A stretch of 34,998 bases of DNA, taken from positions 1 through 34,998 of the forward strand of contig JAWXBJ010000149.1 of the NCBI GenBank assembly GCA_034439955.1. The letters run 5' to 3'. Made by a program: the position numbers and the translations under genes. The first letter of the stretch is position 1. Every line of letters begins with the position of its first letter. Positions 1 through 6,578 of this stretch are shown one piece after another. This DNA is from UBA7672 sp034439955 (GTDB lineage Bacteria; Pseudomonadota; Alphaproteobacteria; Caulobacterales; Hyphomonadaceae). The notes under the pieces are model-generated. The model was not told the origin of the DNA. It did not search any database and saw nothing but the letters and a program-made list of their open reading frames with translations.

Positions 1-5
1 ATCCA

Positions 6-30
6 CCTCCCCCGGCTTCGCCGGTGGAGG
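6..30 (-). terminator. Hairpin downstream of the moxR-type gene
   Basis: The arms CCTCC and CCGGC pair with GCCGG and GGAGG around a TTC loop, with one C/T mismatch. It lies 15 bases beyond the stop codon of the minus-strand AAA ATPase. No T-tract is obvious, so it may be a weak terminator or an mRNA 3'-end stabiliser. Confidence 0.4.
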
Positions 31-45
31 ACTGGCGGGGCGGGG

Positions 46-906
46 CTAGCTGTTTTCGCGGCGGGCGAGGAAGGCGAGGCGTTCGAAGAGCGCCACGTCC
101 TGCTCGTTCTTGAGGAGGGCGCCGTGGAGGGGCGGGACCAGCTTGTTGGGGTTCTTCTCGCGCAGCGTCTCGGGGTCGATGTCCTCGGACAGCAGCAGCT
201 TCAGCCAGTCCAGCAATTCGGAGGTGGAGGGCTTCTTCTTGAGGCCGGGCACGTCGCGCATCTGGTAGAAGGTCTTCAGGGCCTCGGACACCAGCCGCTT
301 CTTGATGCCGGGAAAGTGGACGTCGATGATGGCGTTCATCGTCTCGGCGTCGGGAAACTTGATGTAGTGGAAGAAACAGCGGCGCAGGAAAGCGTCCGGC
401 AATTCCTTTTCGTTGTTGGAGGTGATGATGACCACGGGGCGGACGGCGGCCTTGATCGTCTCGTTGGTCTCGTAGACGTAGAACTCCATGCGGTCGAGTT
501 CCTGCAGGAGATCGTTGGGGAATTCGATGTCCGCCTTGTCGATCTCGTCGATCAGGAGGACCGGGCGGGCAGGGGCGGTGAACGCCTCCCAGAGCTTGCC
601 CTTCTTGATGTAGTTGCGGATGTCGCGGGCGCGTTCTTCTCCCAGTTGCCCGTCGCGCAGGCGGGCGACGGCGTCGTATTCATAAAGACCCTGATGGGCC
701 TTGGTGGTGGATTTCACATGCCACTCGATGATCGGCATGCCGAGCGCCCGCGCGATTTCAAGGGCCAGCATGGACTTGCAGGTGCCCGGCTCGCCCTTGA
801 CCAGCAGGGGCCGTTCCAGCGCGATCGAGGCGTTGACGGCGACGCGCAGATCGTCAGTGGCGATGTAATTGTCGGTGCCCTGGAAGCGTGTCTTGTGGCT
901 AGCCAT
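46..906 (-). CDS. MoxR-family AAA+ ATPase
   Basis: This 286-residue protein is a single AAA+ module of the MoxR type, a family thought to act as chaperone-like ATPases, often with a VWA-domain partner that helps insert metal cofactors or assemble complexes. The P-loop is at residues 39-46 and reads GEPGTCKS. The Walker B is VLLIDEIDKAD near 116-126, and sensor-1 is the VVIITSNN stretch. The DLLQELDRMEF stretch is typical of MoxR. The Gly that normally precedes the P-loop Lys is Cys here, which is odd. A VWA/CoxE-like partner would be expected downstream, that is beyond the left edge of the window. The gene diverges from flbT. The family call is firm; the client is unknown. Confidence 0.88.
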   Translation of the reverse strand: MASHKTRFQGTDNYIATDDLRVAVNASIALERPLLVKGEPGTCKSMLALEIARALGMPIIEWHVKSTTKAHQGLYEYDAVARLRDGQLGEERARDIRNYIKKGKLWEAFTAPARPVLLIDEIDKADIEFPNDLLQELDRMEFYVYETNETIKAAVRPVVIITSNNEKELPDAFLRRCFFHYIKFPDAETMNAIIDVHFPGIKKRLVSEALKTFYQMRDVPGLKKKPSTSELLDWLKLLLSEDIDPETLREKNPNKLVPPLHGALLKNEQDVALFERLAFLARRENS

Positions 907-1048
907 GTCGTTGTCCCCGCCGCCTGCCGGTCGGTCGAAAGCTTAGAGCGGATTTGGGCGGGGGAGGGAAGCGGCGTGTCAGCGCAGGGGGAAGACAAGC
1001 AAAACTTAAGGAACGGGCGCTAGACGGGACGGGCGGCCCTCGCCAGAG

Positions 1049-1064
1049 TCCGGCTCACGCCGGA
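1049..1064. other. Small inverted repeat upstream of flbT
   Basis: TCCGGC-TCAC-GCCGGA is a perfect 6-bp stem with a 4-base loop. It lies in the 184-bp divergent region between the moxR-type gene and flbT, 26 bases before the flbT start. It could be an operator or a 5' UTR hairpin. No clear sigma-54 or CtrA site was seen in this region. Confidence 0.3.
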
Positions 1065-1090
1065 TTACGGGCGCCGGCCGGGAGGGCGAC

Positions 1091-1516
1091 ATGCCGCTGA
1101 AACTTTCGCTCAAGCCGGGCGAGCGCTTTGTCGTCAACGGGGCGGTGCTGGAAAACGGCGACCGCCGGGCCGTGCTGCTGTTGCAGAACAAGGCCTCGAT
1201 CCTGCGCGAGAAGGATATCATCCAGCCCGAGGAGGCGACAACCCCGGTCAAGCGCATCTATTTCCCGATCATGATGATGTATCTCGAGCCCGCCGACGCC
1301 AACCGGCAGTTCGACGAGTTCGTGCTGCGCCTCAACGAGTTCATGGGCGCGATCCGCTCGACCGACGTGCTCAAGGATTGCGTGTCAATGTCCCGCGAAG
1401 TGATGGCGGGCGAGTATTACAAGGCGCTGACCAGGTGCCGAAAACTGCTTTTGTTCGAACAGGGATTGCTGGCCAATGTCGGTACAAGCCTACCAGAAAG
1501 CCGCAGCGAGGACTGA
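1091..1516 (+). CDS. flbT: Flagellin mRNA regulator FlbT
   Basis: This 141-residue protein matches the FlbT family along its whole length, beginning MPLKLSLKPGERFVVNGAVL and followed by the conserved KASILREKDII and YFPIMMMYL segments. In Caulobacter FlbT acts after transcription: it associates with the 5' UTR of flagellin mRNA and promotes its decay until the hook-basal body is complete. Here it is the first gene of a flbT-flaF-flagellin block, so it sits directly before its likely targets. Its 3' end overlaps flaF by 41 bases. The start ATG has a GGGAGGGCGAC ribosome-binding region just upstream. Confidence 0.93.
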   Translation: MPLKLSLKPGERFVVNGAVLENGDRRAVLLLQNKASILREKDIIQPEEATTPVKRIYFPIMMMYLEPADANRQFDEFVLRLNEFMGAIRSTDVLKDCVSMSREVMAGEYYKALTRCRKLLLFEQGLLANVGTSLPESRSED

Positions 1517-1829
1517 GGGTCCGCGCCAGACCGAGTACCGGGCGTTCGCCAATGCGACGCGCGCCCTGATCGACGCGTCGGCCATGCCGACGATGGAGAT
1601 CGGCCGCCGGGCCGAGGCGCTGGCGCGCAACCGCCAGCTCTGGACGCTGCTCGCGTCCGACTGCGGGGATGCAGGCAACCAGCTTCCGGCGCCGCTGAGG
1701 GCGCAGATCATATCGCTGTCGATGTTCATCGACCGGCATTCCAGCTCGATCATCCGCGAGGGGGCGTCGTTCGACGTGCTGATCGACATCAACCGGACGG
1801 TGATGCAGGGGCTTGGCTCCTCCACCTGA
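1476..1829 (+). CDS. flaF: Flagellar biosynthesis regulator FlaF
   Basis: This 117-residue protein has the FlaF family signature from its first residues: a VQAYQKAA start, a TEYRAFANATRALI helix, then ALARNRQLWTLLASDC and the closing SFDVLIDINRTVM. FlaF is needed for flagellin synthesis or secretion in Caulobacter and Rhizobiales and works antagonistically to FlbT. The start at 1476 lies inside flbT, a 41-base overlap. It is supported because family homology begins right at the start, so a later start would remove conserved residues. The overlap suggests translational coupling of the two opposed regulators. Confidence 0.9.
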   Translation: MSVQAYQKAAARTEGPRQTEYRAFANATRALIDASAMPTMEIGRRAEALARNRQLWTLLASDCGDAGNQLPAPLRAQIISLSMFIDRHSSSIIREGASFDVLIDINRTVMQGLGSST

Positions 1830-1936
1830 AAGGGGGAGCCCGGGGGCGGTTCCGGCCTGATTCGTAGCCGCGGCTCCACTTCTCCTTAAGAGGTTTCAGG
1901 CAGTCTCCGCTCCATGCCAGCGCAAAACGCGCCGGC

Positions 1937-1955
1937 GCCGATCAAAACGATCGGC
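1937..1955 (+). promoter_or_regulatory. Hairpin in the leader of the first long flagellin gene
   Basis: GCCGATC-AAAAC-GATCGGC is a perfect 7-bp stem with a 5-base loop, ending 28 bases before the flagellin start codon. FlbT is known to act on the 5' UTR of a Caulobacter flagellin mRNA, so this is a plausible target or stability structure; that role is inference. No sigma-54 promoter was found in the 154-bp gap after flaF. Confidence 0.45.
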
Positions 1956-1983
1956 TTAGGACCCAGAATGGAGACTTCCTGTC

Positions 1984-3177
1984 ATGCTTAGCGTGAACTC
2001 GAATTACGGCGCGTCCATCGCGCTCCAGTCGCTCAACTCCACCAACAAAGAACTCACCCAGGTCCAGAACCGCATCAACACCGGCTACAAGGTGTCGAGC
2101 GCAAGGGACAACGGGGCCGTGTTCGCCATCGCCGAAGGCCAGCGCGCCCGCCAGACCTCGATCGTCGCCGTCAAGGACGGCATTGATCGCGCGTCCTCCG
2201 CGGTCGACGTGGCGCTCGCCGCCGGCGAGTCGATCGGCGAGATCCTCAAGCAGATGAAGACGAAATCGACGGCCGCCCAGGCCGGCGATCTCACGACCGA
2301 ACAGCGCAGCGCTCTGCAAGCCGATTATGACGCCCTTCGCGCCCAGATCGACCAGATCGCCAACTCCGCGCAGTTCAACGGCCTCAACCTGGTGGCGGCC
2401 GGCGGCTCCGACCTTTCGGTCGTGATGTCCGACCTCTCCACCGGCACCACGGGCCGTCAGGTCGCCTCGACGGTTGTCGCGGGCGAAGTGCCTGGCCTCT
2501 CCGCCTATGTCGTGGGCTCCGGCTCGGTGACGGCGGCGGACGACACGACGTTCAACCTGAACGGCGTCGCCATCGGCACGGTCGATATCACCGCGACGAT
2601 GACGATCCAGCAATATCTCGACGCGGTCGGCACGCAGACCGGCGGACGGGTGACGGCTTCGTACAACCAGTCAACCGGCCAGTTTGCTTATGTCGCGAAG
2701 GAAGCCGTGGTCACCACCAACGAACTGACGCTGACGACGACGGGCACCGCCCGTTCCTTCCTCGGTCAGGGCGTCGCCGCGACCGCGGTTTCGGGCGGAT
2801 CGGTCACCTCGACCATCACCAACCGTGACTTCACGGTCGGCGGTTCGGGCGCTCTCGCCTCGATCTCCGGAGCGGCCAGCCTGCTGGCTTCGACGGGTTC
2901 GGCGACCACGACCTCGGGCAATATCGACACCGCGATCACGGCTATCAACAGCCAGATGGCGACGATGGGCTCGCAGGCCAAGGCGCTGGACGTCCAGACC
3001 GCCTTCCTGGCGAAACTGAACGACGTCGTCGAACAGGGGATTTCGAACCTGGTCGACGCCGACCTCGCCAAGGAGAGCGCACGCCTTCAGTCGCTGCAGA
3101 TCAAGCAGCAGCTGGGCGCGCAGGCCCTGTCGATCGCCAACCAGGCGCCGCAGCTGATCCTGTCGTTCTTCCGCTAA
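1984..3177 (+). CDS. Flagellin, long form (first copy)
   Basis: This 397-residue flagellin is a subunit of the external filament. The N-terminal D0/D1 region has the alphaproteobacterial pattern (RINTGYKVSSARDNGAVFAIAE) and a conserved QIANSAQFNG helix. The C-terminal D1/D0 ends in LVDADLAKESARLQSLQIKQ and SIANQAPQLILSFFR. It is about 120 residues longer than the 270-280-residue flagellins typical of Caulobacter. The extra central domain (about 165-295) contains an FNLNGVAIGTV...QYLDAV...GRVTASYNQSTGQF stretch resembling a flagellin/hook IN motif. There is no signal peptide, as expected for type III export. It follows flaF by 154 bases and is paralogous to the next gene. Confidence 0.95.
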   Translation: MLSVNSNYGASIALQSLNSTNKELTQVQNRINTGYKVSSARDNGAVFAIAEGQRARQTSIVAVKDGIDRASSAVDVALAAGESIGEILKQMKTKSTAAQAGDLTTEQRSALQADYDALRAQIDQIANSAQFNGLNLVAAGGSDLSVVMSDLSTGTTGRQVASTVVAGEVPGLSAYVVGSGSVTAADDTTFNLNGVAIGTVDITATMTIQQYLDAVGTQTGGRVTASYNQSTGQFAYVAKEAVVTTNELTLTTTGTARSFLGQGVAATAVSGGSVTSTITNRDFTVGGSGALASISGAASLLASTGSATTTSGNIDTAITAINSQMATMGSQAKALDVQTAFLAKLNDVVEQGISNLVDADLAKESARLQSLQIKQQLGAQALSIANQAPQLILSFFR

Positions 3178-3190
3178 TCGACTGACTGAA

Positions 3191-3229
3191 GGTTCACGCG
3201 GGACGCCCCTCCGGCTTCCCGCGTGAACC
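3191..3229 (+). terminator. Strong hairpin after the first long flagellin gene
   Basis: A perfect 13-bp stem (GGTTCACGCGGGA paired with TCCCGCGTGAACC, 13-base loop) starts 13 bases after the stop codon. It has no following T-run, so it may act as a terminator or as a 3' stabiliser of an abundant mRNA. Confidence 0.6.
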
Positions 3230-3360
3230 GACATGTCCCGGCAATTCCTGCCTGCCTCCCACGATCTTGCCTAGCGGCGAGACCTCTCAAGCGCGCGGCG
3301 TTAACGCTCGAAGTGCTGGAATCATTGGGAGATCCGGGCCGCGCCTTAACCGTTCCAGAC

Positions 3361-3376
3361 TGGCACAGGCCTTGTA
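3361..3376 (+). promoter_or_regulatory. Sigma-54 promoter of the second long flagellin gene
   Basis: TGGCACAGGCCTTGTA matches the -24/-12 consensus TGGCAC-N5-TTGCA with one change (TTGTA for TTGCA). The -24 GG is at 3362-3363, which places the start of transcription near 3387, about 52 bases before the ATG. Flagellin genes in Caulobacter are sigma-54 dependent, so the location fits. The -12 GT instead of GC is a weakness. Confidence 0.65.
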
Positions 3377-3384
3377 AGCGCAGA

Positions 3385-3415
3385 GTGGACCGGCGCCCGT
3401 AGCGGGGCGCTCCAC
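3385..3415 (+). promoter_or_regulatory. 5'-terminal hairpin of the second flagellin mRNA
   Basis: GTGGA pairs with TCCAC and GCGCCC with GGGCGC around the loop GTAGCG, with a 3-base bulge on one side. The structure starts at the transcription start predicted from the sigma-54 site, so the mRNA would begin with this stem. It is a candidate FlbT-responsive or mRNA-stabilising element; the function is inference. Confidence 0.55.
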
Positions 3416-3438
3416 GAGGTGCTGCAGGAGCGGATCCG

Positions 3439-4635
3439 ATGCTGAGCGTCAACACCAACTACAGCGCCATGGTCGCGCTCCAGAACCTCAACATGACCAA
3501 CACCGAGCTGGAGGAGGTGCAAGGCCGCATCAATACCGGCTTCAAGGTCGCCAACGCCAAGGACAATGGCGCCGTGTTCGCGATTGCCGAAACGCAGCGC
3601 GCGCGGTCCTCCTCGATCGCGGCGGTCGCCGACGGGATTGACCGCGCTTCGGCGGCGGTCGATGTTGGCCTCGCAGCCGGCGAGGCCATCGGGAAAATCC
3701 TCAGGGACATGAAGACCAAGTCGGTCGCGGCGCAGGCCGCCGACCTCACCACCGAACAGCGCAACGCCCTGCAGGCGGACTATGACGCGATGCGCGCCCA
3801 GATCGACCAGATCGCCAACTCGGCGCAGTTCAACGGCATCAACCTGGTGTCGGCAGGCGGCGCCAACCTCAGCGTGCTGATGTCGGACCTGTCGACCGGC
3901 GCCACCGGCCGCATGGTGCAATCGACGGTGATCGCGGGCGAGGTGCCCGGGCTTTCGGCCTATGTCGTGGGCTCCGGCGGGGTGACGGCGGCGGACGACA
4001 CGACGTTCAACCTCAACGGCGTCGCCATCGGAACGGTGGACATCACCGCGACCATGACGATCCAGCAGTATCTGGACGCGGTCTCGACCCAGACCGGCAA
4101 CCGCGTCACCGCCTCCTACAACCAGTCGACCGGCCAGTTTTCCTACATCGCCAAAGAAGCGATCATCACCACCAACGAACTGACGCTGACGACGGCTGGA
4201 ACGGCGCGATCGTTTCTGGGTCATGGCGTCGCCGCCGCCGCCGTGTCGGGCGGGGCGGTCACATCCACGATCACCAATCTCGACTTTACCGTGGGCGGCG
4301 CCGGCGCCCTCTCGACGATCTCGGCCGCCGCCAGCCTGCTGGCGTCGACAGGCTCGGCCACCACGACGTCGGGCAATATCGACACCGCCATCGTCACGCT
4401 GAACCAGCAGCTCGCCAGCCTCGGCTCTCAGGCCAAGGCCCTCGACGTGCAGAACGAATTCCTCGGCAAGCTGCAGGACGTGGTGGACAAGGGGATCGGC
4501 AACCTTGTTGACGCCGACCTCGCCAAGGAAAGCGCCAAGCTGCAATCGCTGCAGATCAAGCAGCAGCTGGGCGCGCAGGCCCTGTCGATCGCCAACCAGT
4601 CGCCGCAGGTGATCCTGTCTCTCTTCAGGAGCTAG
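3439..4635 (+). CDS. Flagellin, long form (second copy)
   Basis: This 398-residue flagellin is paralogous to the preceding one and aligns without gaps through the core. It has the same D0/D1 ends (RINTGFKVANAKDNGAVFAIAE at the N-terminus; NLVDADLAKESAKLQSLQI and SIANQSPQVILSLFR at the C-terminus) and the same long central insert. The two differ at roughly 20 of the first 69 residues but at only 3 of residues 166-234, the reverse of the usual flagellin pattern in which the centre varies most. It has its own candidate sigma-54 promoter and leader hairpin, so it is probably transcribed separately from flbT-flaF. Confidence 0.95.
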   Translation: MLSVNTNYSAMVALQNLNMTNTELEEVQGRINTGFKVANAKDNGAVFAIAETQRARSSSIAAVADGIDRASAAVDVGLAAGEAIGKILRDMKTKSVAAQAADLTTEQRNALQADYDAMRAQIDQIANSAQFNGINLVSAGGANLSVLMSDLSTGATGRMVQSTVIAGEVPGLSAYVVGSGGVTAADDTTFNLNGVAIGTVDITATMTIQQYLDAVSTQTGNRVTASYNQSTGQFSYIAKEAIITTNELTLTTAGTARSFLGHGVAAAAVSGGAVTSTITNLDFTVGGAGALSTISAAASLLASTGSATTTSGNIDTAIVTLNQQLASLGSQAKALDVQNEFLGKLQDVVDKGIGNLVDADLAKESAKLQSLQIKQQLGAQALSIANQSPQVILSLFRS

Positions 4636-4761
4636 TTCGGTCCCCACGCAGCGCAGGGCTATGCCTATGGCGGCGGAGCCGGTCTCGGGCTTCACCCAAG
4701 AACTTTTCTTCGTCGCGAAAAATCCAGTTGTGGCAAGCCCAGTCGCGGAAAGCAGAGAAAG

Positions 4762-4793
4762 ATTCTCAGGTCGCGCTTCGCTTGCCCGAGAAT
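4762..4793. repeat. Inverted repeat between flagellin genes
   Basis: ATTCTC and GAGAAT are separated by 20 bases. The gap 4636-4930 otherwise shows no gene, no convincing sigma-54 site and only a poor CtrA-like sequence at 4861. The repeat could belong to a leader or terminator structure or be a remnant of an extragenic repeat. Confidence 0.3.
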
Positions 4794-4930
4794 GACTCCA
4801 ATGAGTGCTTTGCGCCCGTAGGCGATGGCCCTGCCACACAGCGGGAGCTGAAACCTTCCGTTAACGATCCCTAACCAAGACTGACCGCCGACTCGACGAT
4901 TCGTGCGACGAACCGTCCTCGGAGACAGTC

Positions 4931-5764
4931 ATGGTCGACAGCCTGAACAACGCCAACGGGGTTCTTGGCGCCCTCAAACATTTCCAGACGGCGCGGCGCG
5001 ACCTGTCATCGGCCGAAACGCGGTTGTCCTCCGGCCTCCGGGTGAACCAGGCGCGCGACGACGCCCAGGCCTTCCAGTCCTCCGCGTCGATGCAGAACGA
5101 GACGGGGTCGCTCAAGGCCGTCAGTCTCAGCCTCGGACGGGCCGAGGCGGTCTCCGACGTCGCCATCGCCGCCGCCGAGCAGGTCTCCAAGCTGCTCATC
5201 CAGATGCGAGTCACGGCGACGACCGCGATGGGGGAAGACCTCGGCCCTTCGCAGCGCGCGGTCCTCAACCAGACCTTCAACGAGCAGATGGAGCAGCTCG
5301 AACGCTTCATCGAGAGCGCGACCTTCGACGACGCCAACATCCTCAACGGATCCAAACCCAACGGCATCAGCTTCATCGCCGACGCCGAGGCGACCAGCAC
5401 GCTGTCGCTGGCCGGGCGGAATCTGTTGCCGGGGGGAGGGGTCATCACGCTGGTTCCGGGCGACAATCTCGCGACCGCCGACAGCGCGCGGCGCGCCTTC
5501 GACAAGCTCACCGCTTCGATCGAGAATGTCGGCCACGAATTGACCGGCCTTGGCGCCGAGGCAAAACGGGTGACGGCGCAGATCGGTTTTGTCTCCCGGC
5601 TCGCCGACGCGCTGGCGGCGGGCGTCGGACGGCTGATCGATACCGACCTGGCGGAGGAAAGCGCGCTGGTGCGGGCGCTGCAGGTCAAGCAGTCGCTGAG
5701 CGGGGAGGCGATCAACATCGCCAACAGCACGCCGCAGGCGCTGCTGGCGCTGTTCCGCGGCTGA
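4931..5764 (+). CDS. Divergent short flagellin
   Basis: This 277-residue protein has both flagellin ends: RDLSSAETRLSSGLRVNQARDDA near residues 23-45 and LIDTDLAEESALVRALQVKQ, then INIANSTPQALLALFRG, at the C-terminus. It lacks the 120-residue central insert of its two neighbours and diverges strongly from them, starting MVDSLNNANGVLGALKHFQ. Its length and divergence recall minor flagellins such as FljJ of Caulobacter, which make the hook-proximal filament or modulate assembly; that equivalence is inference, so no symbol is given. It follows the second long flagellin by 295 bases. Confidence 0.9.
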   Translation: MVDSLNNANGVLGALKHFQTARRDLSSAETRLSSGLRVNQARDDAQAFQSSASMQNETGSLKAVSLSLGRAEAVSDVAIAAAEQVSKLLIQMRVTATTAMGEDLGPSQRAVLNQTFNEQMEQLERFIESATFDDANILNGSKPNGISFIADAEATSTLSLAGRNLLPGGGVITLVPGDNLATADSARRAFDKLTASIENVGHELTGLGAEAKRVTAQIGFVSRLADALAAGVGRLIDTDLAEESALVRALQVKQSLSGEAINIANSTPQALLALFRG

Positions 5765-5775
5765 TCCAGGCGCCA

Positions 5776-5811
5776 GAGCATCCTTCGATCAAGACGGAAT
5801 CAGTTTGGAGC
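5776..5811. repeat. Weak copy of extragenic repeat family C
   Basis: The sequence around GATCAAGACGGAATCAG resembles the GTCAAACGGATTCAG core of the copies at 14736 and 17078, with one inserted base. It lies in the short gap between the divergent flagellin and the MarC gene. Confidence 0.3.
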
Positions 5812-5828
5812 TTCCCCGGGGGGCCGGA

Positions 5829-6485
5829 ATGATCGGCGGCACGCAGTTCGAGTTGTTCATCGCGACGTTCGTCACGTTTTTCGTGGTGATCGACGCGGTG
5901 GGCGTCGCGCCGATATTCGCCTCGCTGACGCGGCCCGGCGGGCCGAAATACGCTCGCGACATGGCGATCAAGTCAACGATCGTCGCGACCCTGATCCTGT
6001 TCTTCTTCGCCTTCGCCGGTCCCTGGCTACTGGGGCATATGGGGATTTCGCTCGATTCGTTTCGGGCCGCTGGAGGCGTGCTGCTTTTTCTCATCGCGCT
6101 CGAAATGGTGTTCGAGAAGCGCCAGCAGCGCCAGAAGTCGCGCGCCGATCAGGTGCTGGCCGAGGAGGAAGAAGCCGGGCGGCTGGACGACATCTCGGTC
6201 TTTCCGCTGGGCATTCCAATGATCGCGGGGCCCGGCTCGATCGCGACGGCGATGCTCTACATGCAGAACGCCGGCGGGGACTTTCAGGCGATCGGCATCG
6301 TGGCGGGGGCGATCGGCGTCAATCTGGTGCTGACGGCGCTGATCTTCATGGCCGCCGCGCCGCTGATCAAGGTGATGGGGGAGAGCATCGCCGGGGCGAT
6401 CACGCGCATTTTCGGTGTGATCCTCGCGGCGCTGGCCGTGCAGTTGATGGTGGACGGGATCAAGGGCGCGTTCGGGCTGGGATGA
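5829..6485 (+). CDS. MarC-family integral membrane protein
   Basis: This is a roughly 218-residue inner-membrane protein with about six hydrophobic segments. MarC/UPF0056 features are the N-terminal FVTFFVVIDAVGVAPIF, SFRAAGGVLLFLIALEMVF and the loop FPLGIPMIAGPGSIATAML. The family's transport substrate is not established; an early link to multiple antibiotic resistance was not upheld. The ATG at 5829 is preferred over a TTG 24 bases upstream because homology starts at the first membrane segment. A charged loop (QQRQKSRADQVLAEEEEA) joins the two halves. It converges with the next gene across repeat A1. Confidence 0.85.
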   Translation: MIGGTQFELFIATFVTFFVVIDAVGVAPIFASLTRPGGPKYARDMAIKSTIVATLILFFFAFAGPWLLGHMGISLDSFRAAGGVLLFLIALEMVFEKRQQRQKSRADQVLAEEEEAGRLDDISVFPLGIPMIAGPGSIATAMLYMQNAGGDFQAIGIVAGAIGVNLVLTALIFMAAAPLIKVMGESIAGAITRIFGVILAALAVQLMVDGIKGAFGLG

Positions 6486-6517
6486 ACCGGCGCCAGGCGG
6501 ACACAGGTTGTTCCAGG

Positions 6518-6578
6518 TTCTTGTTTGGTCGCGTTTTCTGACGGCGAACCGATTTCGGTTCGCCTGAAAGCGCTCTAG
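6518..6578. repeat. Extragenic repeat family A, copy 1
   Basis: The shared core TTCTTGTTTGGTCGCGTTTT is followed by a perfect 10-bp stem, GGCGAACCGA-TT-TCGGTTCGCC (6543-6564), and ends GAAAGCGCTCTAG. It lies between two convergent genes and could act as a bidirectional terminator. The CTA at 6575-6577 is the stop codon of the minus-strand gene, so the repeat supplies the end of that reading frame. The same core recurs near 23716 and 30902. Confidence 0.8.

Noticed and set aside
124..1023. Long plus-strand open frame opposite the MoxR-type gene
   Set aside because: It is antisense to a strongly conserved AAA+ gene and its translation has no recognisable domain; high GC content leaves long shadow frames open.
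1830..1983. Sigma-54 promoter for the first long flagellin
   Set aside because: No GG-N10-GC pair with acceptable flanks was found; the gene may be read from flbT-flaF or from another promoter type.
3346..4839. 497-residue minus-strand open frame opposite the second flagellin
   Set aside because: Its sequence is rich in Arg, Gly, Asp and His repeats produced by reading flagellin codons backwards, and it has no ribosome-binding site or homology.
4861..4876. Possible CtrA site upstream of the divergent flagellin
   Set aside because: TTAACGATCCCTAACC has the half sites one base out of the N7 spacing and a mismatched second half.
4636..4930. Sigma-54 promoter for the divergent flagellin
   Set aside because: The GG and GC pairs at the right spacing (near 4822) match the rest of the consensus poorly.
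4903..5832. Plus-strand frame overlapping the divergent flagellin
   Set aside because: It is a shifted-frame shadow of the flagellin gene with Arg-rich low-complexity sequence.
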